A DNA stretch of 7,265 nucleotides from Alphaproteobacteria bacterium (GCA_026984595.1 JALSRW010000215.1:1-7265), one strand, 5' to 3'; numbered from the stretch's first letter, positions 1-6,436 are shown. The notes: generated by a model not told the origin, from the sequence alone. Numbers and translations are program-made.

Positions 1-271
1 TCGCGTCCGGGGCACGGGCGATCACCGCCTGCAGCACCGGCACCTGGACCGTGGGGTTGAAGTCCGGCCCGCCCTGGAACAGCAGCTCGACGCCGAGCGC
101 ATCGGCGGCCAGCTGGGCGCCCTTGCGCATGGTGATGTAGAAGGCGTCGGTGGTCAGCCCGGGGATGAGGGCGATGGTGAACTTCTTTTCCTGGGCGAAA
201 CTCGCCGAGCTCGAACCGAACGCTGTGGCGAGCGCGATCGCGCCGGCGACCACGAGGGACAGCCGCTTCAT
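1..271 (-). CDS. Sugar ABC transporter substrate-binding protein (5' part, runs off left edge)
   Basis: The first 90 residues of a secreted binding protein of the periplasmic-binding-protein type 1 (RbsB-like, Peripla_BP_4) group, which captures a sugar or related solute in the periplasm and delivers it to an ABC permease. The start is ATG at 271, with a GGGAGG ribosome binding site at 279-284 and a 7-base spacer. Residues 1-26 form a signal peptide: MKRL, a hydrophobic stretch, then S-F-A before Q27 as a likely signal peptidase I site. The mature protein opens with a beta strand (FTIALIPGL, 31-39), followed by DAFYITMRKGAQLAADALGV, as in the first beta-alpha unit of this fold. The later stretch Q66-GGPDFNPTVQVPVLQAVI with A87-PDA resembles the second unit, which leads into the ligand-binding hinge. 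The rest of the gene and any permease or ATPase genes lie off the left edge. The ligand cannot be deduced, but the divergent SDR and galM genes support an aldose or polyol. The family call is firm; the substrate is inference. Confidence 0.85.
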   Translation of the reverse strand, partial: MKRLSLVVAGAIALATAFGSSSASFAQEKKFTIALIPGLTTDAFYITMRKGAQLAADALGVELLFQGGPDFNPTVQVPVLQAVIARAPDA

Positions 272-278
272 TCCTTTA

Positions 279-284
279 CCTCCC
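279..284 (-). promoter_or_regulatory. Ribosome binding site of the substrate-binding protein gene
   Basis: Reads GGGAGG on the minus strand, 7 bases before the ATG at 271. Its strength and spacing fix the start of the secreted binding protein. Confidence 0.7.
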
Positions 285-327
285 TGATTTCCGCCCCCTC
301 GCCCGAGTGGCGAAGGGCCGAGGCCAT

Positions 328-356
328 GCTCTAGCCCGTCTCGGCAGCGATCACAA
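328..356 (-). promoter_or_regulatory. Candidate promoter for the substrate-binding protein gene
   Basis: On the minus strand, TTGTGA (351-356) is separated by 17 bases from TAGAGC (328-333). These match the sigma-70 -35 and -10 boxes at 4 of 6 and 3 of 6 positions. Transcription would begin near 321, giving a leader of about 50 bases before the ATG at 271. The spacing is ideal and the site lies in the divergent intergenic region (272-414), but the -10 match is poor. This is a tentative call from inspection only. Confidence 0.3.
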
Positions 357-400
357 GCAGCCATGGCAGAGCCCGGCGCGGCGCGCTAGAGTGGTGCCGA

Positions 401-407
401 AGGGAGG
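401..407 (+). promoter_or_regulatory. Ribosome binding site that sets the SDR start
   Basis: AGGGAGG with a 7-base spacer to the ATG at 415. An in-frame ATG at 307 would add 36 residues with no family counterpart and lacks such a site, so the start at 415 is preferred. Confidence 0.75.
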
Positions 408-414
408 CCGGATC

Positions 415-1239
415 ATGGACGAACCCCAGACCCTCGCCGGCAAGGTGGCCGTGGTGACGGGCAGCACGCAGGGGCTCGGTGAGGCGATCGCCCGCCTGTT
501 CGTGGCCCGGGGGGTGGCGGGCATCGTCGTCTGCGGGCGCAACCGCGAGCGTGGCGAGCGGGTTGCCGGGGAGCTCCGTACCTTGGGCGCCGATGCCCTC
601 TTCGTGCCGGCCGAGCTCGCGGAACTCGACCAGGTGCGCGCCGTCATGGCCCGCACCGAAGAGGCCTTCGGGCGCGTCGATTGTCTGGTCAACGCCGCCG
701 CCATCACCGATCGCGGCAACCTGCTCTCGACCTCGCCCGAACTCTTCGACCGGATATTCGCGATCAACGTCCGCGCTCCGTTCTTTCTCATGCAGGACGC
801 GGTGCGCATCATGCTACGCGAGAAGATCGAGGGCAGCATCGTCAACATCCTGTCCATGTCGGGGCATGGCGGCCAGAGCTTTCTGGCGCCCTACTCGGCA
901 TCCAAGACGGCGCTGGGCGGGCTCACCCGGAACATCGCCTTCTCGCTGCTGCCGCACCGTATCCGCGTCAACGGTCTCAATATCGGCTGGATGAACACGC
1001 CGGGAGAGCACGCCATCCAGAAGCGCTACCACGACGCTCCCGAGGACTGGCTCGAGAAGGCGGAAGCGGCGCGCCCCTTCGGTCGTCTCCTCGATCCCGC
1101 CGAGGTGGCACGTGCGGTGGCCTTTCTGGCATCGCCGGAAAGCGGCATGATGACCGGGGCCATCGTCGATTTCGACCAGACCGTCCACGGCTGCTGGGAC
1201 GAGCCGCCGGTGCCGCGGTTCCCGCCCCGGCTGGACTGA
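415..1239 (+). CDS. SDR family NAD(P)-dependent oxidoreductase, probable sugar/polyol dehydrogenase
   Basis: A 274-residue classical short-chain dehydrogenase/reductase, about 20 residues longer than the usual 250. The Rossmann nucleotide motif TGxxxGxG is at residues 15-22 (TGSTQGLG). The NNAG structural motif appears as NAAA at 93-96. The catalytic residues are N118, S147, Y160 and K164, with YxxxK as YSASK. Strand beta-2 ends in CGRN (40-43), with an arginine rather than an aspartate; in this family that leans toward NADP(H), though this is inference. The C-terminal part has the usual P-F-G-R and PAEVARAVAFLAS segment before the last beta strand. It is a cytoplasmic enzyme. It lies 4 bases upstream of galM and diverges from a sugar-binding protein gene, so oxidation of a sugar or polyol is the best guess. 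SDRs cannot be assigned a substrate by sequence inspection, and 3-oxoacyl-ACP or gluconate-type reduction remain possible. Confidence 0.88.
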   Translation: MDEPQTLAGKVAVVTGSTQGLGEAIARLFVARGVAGIVVCGRNRERGERVAGELRTLGADALFVPAELAELDQVRAVMARTEEAFGRVDCLVNAAAITDRGNLLSTSPELFDRIFAINVRAPFFLMQDAVRIMLREKIEGSIVNILSMSGHGGQSFLAPYSASKTALGGLTRNIAFSLLPHRIRVNGLNIGWMNTPGEHAIQKRYHDAPEDWLEKAEAARPFGRLLDPAEVARAVAFLASPESGMMTGAIVDFDQTVHGCWDEPPVPRFPPRLD

Positions 1240-1243
1240 GACC

Positions 1244-2266
1244 ATGCCCCTCCATCGCACCCTGTTCGGCAGCTACCGTGGCGAGGATGTGCTCTGCTTC
1301 TCCCTGGAGCGCGGCGGGCTGGTCGCCGAGATCCTCGGCTGGGGCGCCACCCTCCGATCGCTGCGGGTGGCCGGAACCGATGTCGATCTCGTTGTCGGCC
1401 TCGAACGCTTCGAGGAATATCCCGCCCAGCAGGCCTATCTCGGCGCCACGGTGGGCCGCTTCGCCAACCGCATCGAAGGCGGTCGCTTCACCCTCGACGG
1501 GCGCAGCTACAGGCTGCCGCGCAACGAAAGGGGCCGCCACACGCTGCATGGCGGCCCCGACAATCTGGCCCGGCGGGTATGGGCCGCGGAAACCGATCCC
1601 GAAGGCTGCGCGGTGCGGTTTTCGATCTTCTCGCCCGACGGCGATCAGGGCTTTCCCGGCAATCTCCATGCCCGCTGCACCTACCGGCTGACCGAGGAGG
1701 CGATCCTGCGGATCGAGATGGAGGCGGAGACGGATGCCCCCACCCCGGTCAATTTCGCCCATCACAGCTACTGGAACCTCGCCGGAACGGGAACCATCGA
1801 CGGCCATCTCCTCGAGATCGAGGCCGATCACTATCTGGAGGCCGGGCCGGATACCATCCCCACCGGCCGCATCCTGGAGGTCGCGGGCACCCGCTACGAT
1901 TTCCGCGCACTTCGCCGCATCGATGCCGCCGGCGATGCCGATTACGACAATTGCTTCCTGGTCCGCGGCGAAGGTTTCCGCAGGGTGGCCCGGCTCGAGG
2001 ATCCGGTCTCGGGCAGACGCATGGAGCTCTGGGCGGATCCGCCGGGTGTCCAGCTCTATACCGGGTTCAAGCTCGACATCACCACTTCCACGGGCCGCCG
2101 TATCGGGCCGCGGGCGGGGCTCTGCCTGGAGACCGAGAACTTTCCCAACGCCCCCAACATCCCTCGTTTTCCGAATGCCATCCTGCGTTCCGGCGAGACC
2201 TACCGGCACCGGATGGAGCACCGCTTCACCCTGCCGGGGGAACCAGGATCGCCCGGAAATCGTTGA
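1244..2266 (+). CDS. galM: Aldose 1-epimerase (mutarotase)
   Basis: A 340-residue cytoplasmic aldose 1-epimerase, which interconverts the alpha and beta anomers of free aldoses; this is the normal length for GalM. Family motifs appear in order: GATVGRFANRI (68-77), HTLHGG (99-104), NFAHHSYWNL (170-179) carrying the catalytic acid H174, YDNCFL (234-239) with substrate-binding D235, GVQLYTGF (268-275), and LETENFPNAPN (295-305) with the catalytic base glutamate, most likely E296. The ATG lies only 4 bases after the SDR stop and has no strong Shine-Dalgarno sequence, which suggests translational coupling to the SDR gene. The last ten residues (from about P331) look like a non-conserved tail. The DNA coding for the end of the protein (2226-2266) overlaps the 3' end of the convergent glycerate kinase gene. 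The combination suggests GalM supplies the anomer used by the neighbouring dehydrogenase. Confidence 0.94.
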   Translation: MPLHRTLFGSYRGEDVLCFSLERGGLVAEILGWGATLRSLRVAGTDVDLVVGLERFEEYPAQQAYLGATVGRFANRIEGGRFTLDGRSYRLPRNERGRHTLHGGPDNLARRVWAAETDPEGCAVRFSIFSPDGDQGFPGNLHARCTYRLTEEAILRIEMEAETDAPTPVNFAHHSYWNLAGTGTIDGHLLEIEADHYLEAGPDTIPTGRILEVAGTRYDFRALRRIDAAGDADYDNCFLVRGEGFRRVARLEDPVSGRRMELWADPPGVQLYTGFKLDITTSTGRRIGPRAGLCLETENFPNAPNIPRFPNAILRSGETYRHRMEHRFTLPGEPGSPGNR

Positions 2267-3497
2267 CGTTGGTGAGCGTCGGCCCGGTCACCAGCCGATC
2301 CCCCAATGTCTCGAAGAAGCCGTGCGCGTCATTGTCGGCGAGCATGGCCCTGGCATCGATGCCGGCCGCTGCCGCCCGTGCCAGGGTATCGGGGGTGATG
2401 ACGGCGCCGGCCACCTCCTCGGCCCCGTCCACCCCGTCGGTATCACCGGCCACCGCCCAGACACGATCCGCCCCTTCGAGGGCGATGGCGAGGCTCAACA
2501 GGAACTCCACGTTGCGACCGCCCCGGCCCCGACCGCGCACCGTCACCGTGGTCTCGCCGCCCGACAGCAGCACGCAGGGAGCCGGCAGGGGATGGCCGTG
2601 GCGCAGCACCGACCAGGCGATGCCGGCCATCACCCGCCCCACCTCCCGGGCCTCCCCCTCGATGGCGTCACCGAGCAGGAGCGGTGCGATCCCCTCCTCG
2701 TTTGCGCATTCCGCCGCCGCCTCCAGGGACTGCTGCGGCCGCGCCACGATCACGTTTTCCGTGCGGGACAGGCGGGGATCGCCGGGCTTGGGGGTCTCCT
2801 CGCGGGCCTCGCGGAGATGACGGATCACCGCCTCGGGCTCGTGGATGCCGTATTTCTCGAGGATGGCCAGGGCCTCGGCGAAGGTGGTGGGGTCGGCGAC
2901 CGTGGGACCGGAGGCGATCACCGCCGGATCGTCGCCGGGCACGTCGGAGATCAGCAACGCCTGCATGCGCGCGGGATAGGCCGCCGCCGCCAGCCGCCCC
3001 CCCTTGATCGCCGAGAGATGCTTGCGCACGCAGTTCATCTCCAGAATGGTCGCTCCCGAGCGCAGCAGGGCACGGTTGATCGCCTGCTTGTCGGCGAGAG
3101 TCAGCCCCGCCGCCGGCAGGGTCAGCAGCGCCGAGCCGCCGCCCGAAATCAGCGCGATCACCAGATCCTCCTCGCCCAGCCCGCCGACCAGATCGAGCAT
3201 GCGACGGGCGGCCTCGAGTCCCGCCGCATCGGGCACGGGATGGGCCGCCTCGACGATCTCGATCCGCCGGCAGGGCACGGCATGGCCGTAGCGGGTCACG
3301 ACCAGCCCCTCGAGCGGCCCCGGCCAGTGTCGTTCCACCGCCGCGGCCATCTTGGCCGAGGCCTTGCCGGCGCCGACCACCAGCGTGCGCCCGCGCGGCG
3401 GTGCCGGCAGATGCGGCGGCACGACCTCGAGCGGGTCGGCGGCGGCGATGGCGGCATCGAACAGACGCCGCAGAAAGCTGCGCGGGCTGACGAGCAA
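2226..3497 (-). CDS. Glycerate 2-kinase (DUF4147/MOFRL family)
   Basis: A 423-residue cytoplasmic kinase of the GckA/TtuD type, which phosphorylates D-glycerate to 2-phosphoglycerate using ATP. Older annotations call this family hydroxypyruvate reductase. The N-terminal DUF4147 domain includes VGAGKAS (41-47) with the conserved K45, SGGGSAL (118-124), IKGGRLA (164-170) and SDVPGDDP (184-191). The C-terminal MOFRL domain has LSGGETTV (311-318), GRGGRNVEF (324-332), GDTDGVDG (351-358) and a final NDF (412-414). The start is TTG at 3497, with AGGGAG at 3504-3509 and a 6-base spacer; this begins the protein as (M)LVSPRSFLRRLFDAA, as expected for the family. An in-frame ATG at 3623 would lie inside napC and translate through the nap terminator, so it is rejected. 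The gene converges on galM with a 41-base overlap. Glycerate arises from glycolate, tartronate semialdehyde or sugar-acid breakdown, so it may serve the neighbouring sugar genes, but this is inference. No clear promoter was seen in the 91 bases upstream. Confidence 0.92.
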   Translation of the reverse strand: MLVSPRSFLRRLFDAAIAAADPLEVVPPHLPAPPRGRTLVVGAGKASAKMAAAVERHWPGPLEGLVVTRYGHAVPCRRIEIVEAAHPVPDAAGLEAARRMLDLVGGLGEEDLVIALISGGGSALLTLPAAGLTLADKQAINRALLRSGATILEMNCVRKHLSAIKGGRLAAAAYPARMQALLISDVPGDDPAVIASGPTVADPTTFAEALAILEKYGIHEPEAVIRHLREAREETPKPGDPRLSRTENVIVARPQQSLEAAAECANEEGIAPLLLGDAIEGEAREVGRVMAGIAWSVLRHGHPLPAPCVLLSGGETTVTVRGRGRGGRNVEFLLSLAIALEGADRVWAVAGDTDGVDGAEEVAGAVITPDTLARAAAAGIDARAMLADNDAHGFFETLGDRLVTGPTLTNVNDFRAILVPPAG

Positions 3498-3503
3498 GCC
3501 GGT

Positions 3504-3509
3504 CTCCCT
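3504..3509 (-). promoter_or_regulatory. Ribosome binding site for the TTG start of glycerate kinase
   Basis: Reads AGGGAG on the minus strand, 6 bases before the TTG at 3497. No ATG or GTG lies in frame between the nap terminator and this point, so this site decides the start. Confidence 0.65.
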
Positions 3510-3533
3510 GTTGGTCTGCTGCCCATCTGCACG

Positions 3534-3566
3534 AAAAAGGCCCGCACCGGCAAGCGCGGGCCTTTT
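3534..3566 (-). terminator. Intrinsic terminator of the nap operon
   Basis: A perfect 11-base-pair stem pairs 3535-3545 with 3556-3566 around a 10-base loop. On the minus strand the stem is AAAAGGCCCGC / GCGGGCCTTTT and the run extends to TTTTT before CGT, giving a GC-rich hairpin with a U tract. It starts 22 bases after the napC stop at 3589 and ends before the glycerate kinase start, so it closes the nap transcript. The near symmetry of the A and T runs means it could also work on the plus strand, but no plus-strand gene ends nearby. Confidence 0.88.
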
Positions 3567-3588
3567 CCGGGAGGGCGAACCGACTTCG

Positions 3589-4281
3589 CTATTCCCGCGC
3601 GACGGTGGCGGCACCGCCTTCACGCTCGAGCACGAGCTGCTCGAGATCCACCTGCAGAGCGCCTTCGGGCAGCCGGTGGGCGATGCCCCGGTGGCAGTCG
3701 ATACAGGTCTTGCCCTGCCTGGCCGCCTCGGTATGGCGCTCCGCGGCCCGTGGCTCCTGCACGGCGAGATCCATGAAGGTGAAGTTGTGGCAGTTGCGAC
3801 ACTCCCGCGAATCCGTGGTTTTCATCGCATACCAGACGTCTTTCGCGAGCTGCATGCGTTTCGCTTCGAACTTCTTCGCCGTGTCGATCTCGCCGGTGAA
3901 ATGATAGAAGAGCTCCTTGGAGGCCTTCACCTTGCGCACCACCTTGTGGATCCATTCCTTGGGAACGTGACAGTCCGAGCAGATCGCCCGCACGCCGGAA
4001 CGGTTCGAATAGTGGATGGTGTTGCGATACTCGCGATAGACGTTGGACTCCATCTCGTGGCAGCTAATGCAGAAGCTTTCGGTGTTGGTGAGCTCCATCG
4101 CCCAGTTGAAGCCGCCCCAGAACAGAATGCCCAGAACGATGCCGAACGCGGTCAGCGTGCCGGCGGCCCAGCGCGTGCTCGGCCGCGTGAAGAAGTGCCA
4201 GATACGGCGCCAGATGGACGCGTTCCCGCCGGTTTCCCCCGCATCCGCCGGCGCGGCGGCAGAAGGCCTATCGTCGCTCAT
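3589..4281 (-). CDS. napC: Tetraheme cytochrome c NapC, membrane quinol dehydrogenase
   Basis: A 230-residue membrane-anchored cytochrome of the NapC/NirT family. It oxidises quinol at the periplasmic face of the inner membrane and passes electrons to the NapAB nitrate reductase. One transmembrane anchor spans about 38-60, after a cytoplasmic N-terminus of which the first 20 residues are rich in alanine, proline and acidic residues. Four CxxCH heme c sites follow: CISCH (71-75), CSDCH (101-105), CRNCH (161-165) and CIDCH (193-197). Around them are blocks typical of NapC: FWGGFNWAME (54-63), HYSNRSGVRA (90-99), VRKVKASKEL (115-124) and RGIAHRLPEG (198-207). The ATG at 4281 has AAAGGAG at 4288-4294 and lies 18 bases after the napB stop. 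It is the last gene of the operon, followed by the terminator at 3534-3566. Heme attachment requires cytochrome c maturation genes that are not in this window. Comparison with remembered E. coli NapC supports napC over nirT. Confidence 0.96.
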   Translation of the reverse strand: MSDDRPSAAAPADAGETGGNASIWRRIWHFFTRPSTRWAAGTLTAFGIVLGILFWGGFNWAMELTNTESFCISCHEMESNVYREYRNTIHYSNRSGVRAICSDCHVPKEWIHKVVRKVKASKELFYHFTGEIDTAKKFEAKRMQLAKDVWYAMKTTDSRECRNCHNFTFMDLAVQEPRAAERHTEAARQGKTCIDCHRGIAHRLPEGALQVDLEQLVLEREGGAATVARE

Positions 4282-4299
4282 GGTCGGCTCCTTTCCGGG

Positions 4300-4737
4300 T
4301 CAGCGGAGATCCTTGGCGTTCTTGAACTCGTTCTCGACCAGGCTCGGGGCGTTGGTCTGCGGCACATGGCACTGGGTACAGAACCAGCGGGTGCGCGCCA
4401 CATGGTCGAGAGCCACGCCGTTGCGGTCGACGTAGTGGGTCTCGCTGATCTTCGGCGCCCCCTCCTCCACATTGTTGGGCCAGTCGTGGCAGGAGAGGCA
4501 TTTGTTGACACGAAGATCGATCTGGTAGCCGGTGATGCGGTGAGGGATGAGCGGCGGCTGCTGGCGGTAGGCGCGCGGGAAGACGCGCCCCGAACGCAGC
4601 CGCGCCGGGGGCGGCGCCTCGTTGTGCTCGTCGATGGCCAGCTCCCCGCGCAGCGGCTGGAGCTCCTGGGCTTTGGAGACGACCGGCAGGGCGGCCGCAA
4701 CGGCGAGTGCAAGAAGCAGGGGCGGGATCTGTTTCAC
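4300..4737 (-). CDS. napB: Diheme cytochrome c NapB, small subunit of periplasmic nitrate reductase
   Basis: A 145-residue secreted diheme cytochrome that takes electrons from NapC or NapGH and hands them to the NapA iron-sulphur cluster. The start is GTG at 4737, with GAGGAG at 4745-4750 and a 7-base spacer, 11 bases after the napH stop. Residues 1-24 form a short signal peptide: KQ, a hydrophobic core (PPLLLALAVAAALPVV), then S-K-A as a likely cleavage motif. The two heme c sites are CLSCH (80-84) and CTQCH (120-124). NapB hallmark blocks are QPPLIPH (60-66), GYQI (70-73) and APKISETHY (94-102). H66 and H101 are the likely distal ligands, since family members have bis-histidine hemes. The length is normal for NapB (about 150). 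In another alignment of the frame, an apparently continuous open frame extends upstream to 6318, but that part is antisense to nothing real and only shares the frame; the NapB part begins at the GTG. Confidence 0.95.
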   Translation of the reverse strand: MKQIPPLLLALAVAAALPVVSKAQELQPLRGELAIDEHNEAPPPARLRSGRVFPRAYRQQPPLIPHRITGYQIDLRVNKCLSCHDWPNNVEEGAPKISETHYVDRNGVALDHVARTRWFCTQCHVPQTNAPSLVENEFKNAKDLR

Positions 4738-4744
4738 GGCCAAT

Positions 4745-4750
4745 CTCCTC
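4745..4750 (-). promoter_or_regulatory. Ribosome binding site for the GTG start of napB
   Basis: Reads GAGGAG on the minus strand, 7 bases before the GTG at 4737. It decides the start because the reading frame continues open far upstream and offers no ATG directly before the signal peptide. Confidence 0.7.
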
Positions 4751-5654
4751 AGCTTTCCGGTGCCAGATGCGGTCTCGCGGAAACCTCGCTGCGGTCCGAG
4801 CGAAGGGCGAAGGCGAACACGTCCTTGGCACAGACATCGATGCAGCGGGCGCAGTTGGTGCAGTCGAAGTGGCGGATGACCGGGCTTCCGTCCGGCTCGG
4901 TGCCACGCAGCGCCGGTGTGATCACATGCGGTTCCGGGCAGACCGCGAAGCAGTCCATGCAGTTGTCGCAGGCCGCCCGGGCCTTGGCGCTGATCTTGAG
5001 CAGGGCGAAACGGTTGAGCTGGCCGTAGAAGGCGCCCACCGGACAGAGATGGCTGCACCAACCGCGCCGGCTGACGAAAAGATCGAACAGGAAGATCGCC
5101 AGCACCACGAACCAGCCGCCGACGAGGCCGTATACCAATGCCCGATGGAACAGCGTGACGGGATTGACGAATTCCCAGAACACCGTCCCGGTCACGGCCG
5201 AGCCCAGCAGTGCCAGAACCAGCAGCCAGATTCTCGTGCCCCGTCGGGGCTGCCAGCCCTTGCCGAACCCCAGGCGACGATGCAGCCAGAAGGCGGCATC
5301 GGTGACGGGATTGATCGGACATACCCAACTGCAATAGACGCGGCCGCCGACCAGGAGATAGCCGGCGAGGACGAGGAACGCGCCGGTCACCGCCGTCAGG
5401 ATCGGCAGATGCCCGGCGACCAGACTCTGGAGCTGGATGAAGGGATCCGAAAGCGGCAGGATCCCGAGGGTGAGACTGGAAGCCAGCGTGCCCTTGGTGA
5501 TCCAGACCCCGAACAGCGGGCCGGCGAGGAACAGGGCCAGGAAGAAGAGCTGGCTCGCCCTTCGCAGCAGCAACCATCTGTGGGCGCCGAGCCAGCCCTT
5601 GACGGCCACCGCTTCGGTACCCGGTCGATCGGGCAGGCGAGAAGCCAGGCTCAT
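4749..5654 (-). CDS. napH: NapH, membrane iron-sulphur quinol dehydrogenase component
   Basis: A 301-residue inner-membrane protein that, with NapG, forms a quinol dehydrogenase feeding electrons to periplasmic nitrate reductase. The sequence shows about four transmembrane segments (roughly 33-52, 82-103, 142-160 and 173-193). Two CxxxCP motifs, typical of NapH and NosR-type proteins, are at 108-113 (CSWVCP) and 200-205 (CSHLCP). A C-terminal ferredoxin domain carries two [4Fe-4S] sites: C229, C232, C235, C239 and C265, C268, C271, C275. Each site is a CxxCxxCxxxC motif; the first ends in CPEP and the second in CAKD. The ATG at 5654 overlaps the napG stop by 4 bases (ATGA), a sign of translational coupling, and is preceded by AAGGGGG at 5662-5668. 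The block GPLFGVWI (45-52) and the stretch SGHLP-like AGHLPILTAVTGA (80-92) match remembered E. coli NapH. The frame stays open upstream to 6119, inside napG, but only the part from 5654 resembles NapH. Confidence 0.95.
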   Translation of the reverse strand: MSLASRLPDRPGTEAVAVKGWLGAHRWLLLRRASQLFFLALFLAGPLFGVWITKGTLASSLTLGILPLSDPFIQLQSLVAGHLPILTAVTGAFLVLAGYLLVGGRVYCSWVCPINPVTDAAFWLHRRLGFGKGWQPRRGTRIWLLVLALLGSAVTGTVFWEFVNPVTLFHRALVYGLVGGWFVVLAIFLFDLFVSRRGWCSHLCPVGAFYGQLNRFALLKISAKARAACDNCMDCFAVCPEPHVITPALRGTEPDGSPVIRHFDCTNCARCIDVCAKDVFAFALRSDRSEVSARPHLAPES

Positions 5655-6415
5655 CGCGATGCCCCCTTGTCGGGAAGGGCGCCGGGCGGCGCCCGGTCGG
5701 GGAGATCGATGATGTCGCGGACCAGCGGACCGCCCGCCTTCTCCTTTTCCTTCCACCCCCAGCGGTAATGGGCGCCCAGTTCCCCCTTGGCGAGCGGCAA
5801 CGGAAGCACCTTGATGGCCGCTTCCTCGAGCACGCAGGAACGTTCGCACTTGCCGCAGCCCGTGCATGCTTCGCTGTGGACCGTGGGAATGAACAGGGCA
5901 TGGACGCCGGTGCGCGGATTGGGAACCATCTCCAGCGTGATCGCCCGGTCGAGCAGCGGACAGACCCGGTAGCAGACATCGCAGCGCAACCCCTGCCAGT
6001 TGAGGCAGGTTTCCTGGTCGAGGAGCACCGCGAGGCCCATGCGTGCCTGCTCGATGTCGGTGAGCGCCGGATCGAGGGCTCCCGTCGGGCAGGCCGCCCG
6101 GCAGGGGATGTCCTCGCACATCTCACAGGCCACTTCGCGGGCCACGAAATAGGGCGTGCCCGGTGCCGGGCCGTCGAGAAGGTCGGCGAGACGCAACGTG
6201 TCGTAGGGACAATCCCGCACGCACAATCCGCAGCGCACGCAGGCGGAGAGAAACTCCTTCTCCGGCAGCGCTCCCGGGGGACGCAGCGCGGTCGGCGGCA
6301 GGGCCTCGGCCCGCTCACCGAGGAGGCCGATCACCAGCCCCGCACAGGCCGCCCCCGCCGCCGCTCTGGCCCCGTTCTCGAGGAACCGCCGCCTCTCGGG
6401 TGAAAAAGGTGCCAT
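5651..6415 (-). CDS. napG: NapG, periplasmic ferredoxin-type protein with four [4Fe-4S] clusters
   Basis: A 254-residue iron-sulphur protein that receives electrons from NapH and relays them toward NapAB. The N-terminus is a twin-arginine (Tat) signal: P-E-RRRFLENG (6-15), then an alanine-rich hydrophobic stretch to about residue 40. This fits export of a protein folded with its clusters. The four cysteine groups are C59/62/65/69, C97/100/105/109, C137/145/148/152 and C184/187/190/194, the pattern of the MauM/NapG ferredoxin family. The ATG at 6415 has GGGAG at 6423-6427 with a 7-base spacer, and the gene starts 21 bases after the napA stop. Its last codons overlap the napH start by 4 bases. 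The C-terminal region after the fourth cluster includes GAHYRWGWKEK (215-225), which is seen in NapG proteins; the final 25 or so residues look variable. Confidence 0.95.
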   Translation of the reverse strand: MAPFSPERRRFLENGARAAAGAACAGLVIGLLGERAEALPPTALRPPGALPEKEFLSACVRCGLCVRDCPYDTLRLADLLDGPAPGTPYFVAREVACEMCEDIPCRAACPTGALDPALTDIEQARMGLAVLLDQETCLNWQGLRCDVCYRVCPLLDRAITLEMVPNPRTGVHALFIPTVHSEACTGCGKCERSCVLEEAAIKVLPLPLAKGELGAHYRWGWKEKEKAGGPLVRDIIDLPDRAPPGALPDKGASR

Positions 6416-6436
6416 CGTCGGACTCCCGCACCTTCC

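Noticed and set aside
329..391. CTCTAG (329-334) and CTAGAG (386-391) as an inverted repeat or operator in the divergent intergenic region
   Set aside because: Only six bases pair, with 51 bases between them; no extended dyad is seen, so chance is likely.
364..392. TGGCAG / TAGAGT with 17-base spacing as an SDR promoter
   Set aside because: The -35 match is poor, and the start would fall only about 16 bases before the ATG, on top of the ribosome binding site.
307..414. An earlier in-frame ATG for the SDR gene
   Set aside because: It would add 36 residues lacking SDR features; the ATG at 415 has a strong ribosome binding site and places the Rossmann motif at the usual position.
977..2221. 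A 414-codon minus-strand frame opposite galM
   Set aside because: galM on the plus strand has full family motifs; this frame shows none and is a GC-driven shadow.
1734..3776. A long open frame on the plus strand, 680 codons, across galM, glycerate kinase and napC
   Set aside because: It runs antisense to two recognised genes and shares no family motif; its composition (rich in R, P, G, H) is typical of shadow frames in GC-rich DNA.
4707..5768. A 353-codon plus-strand frame opposite napH
   Set aside because: It is antisense to napH, low in hydrophobic order and without motifs.
4738..6318. The upstream extension of the napB frame, open through napH and napG
   Set aside because: The translation there matches nothing recognisable, while napG and napH in another frame carry all expected cysteine motifs; napB begins at the GTG at 4737.
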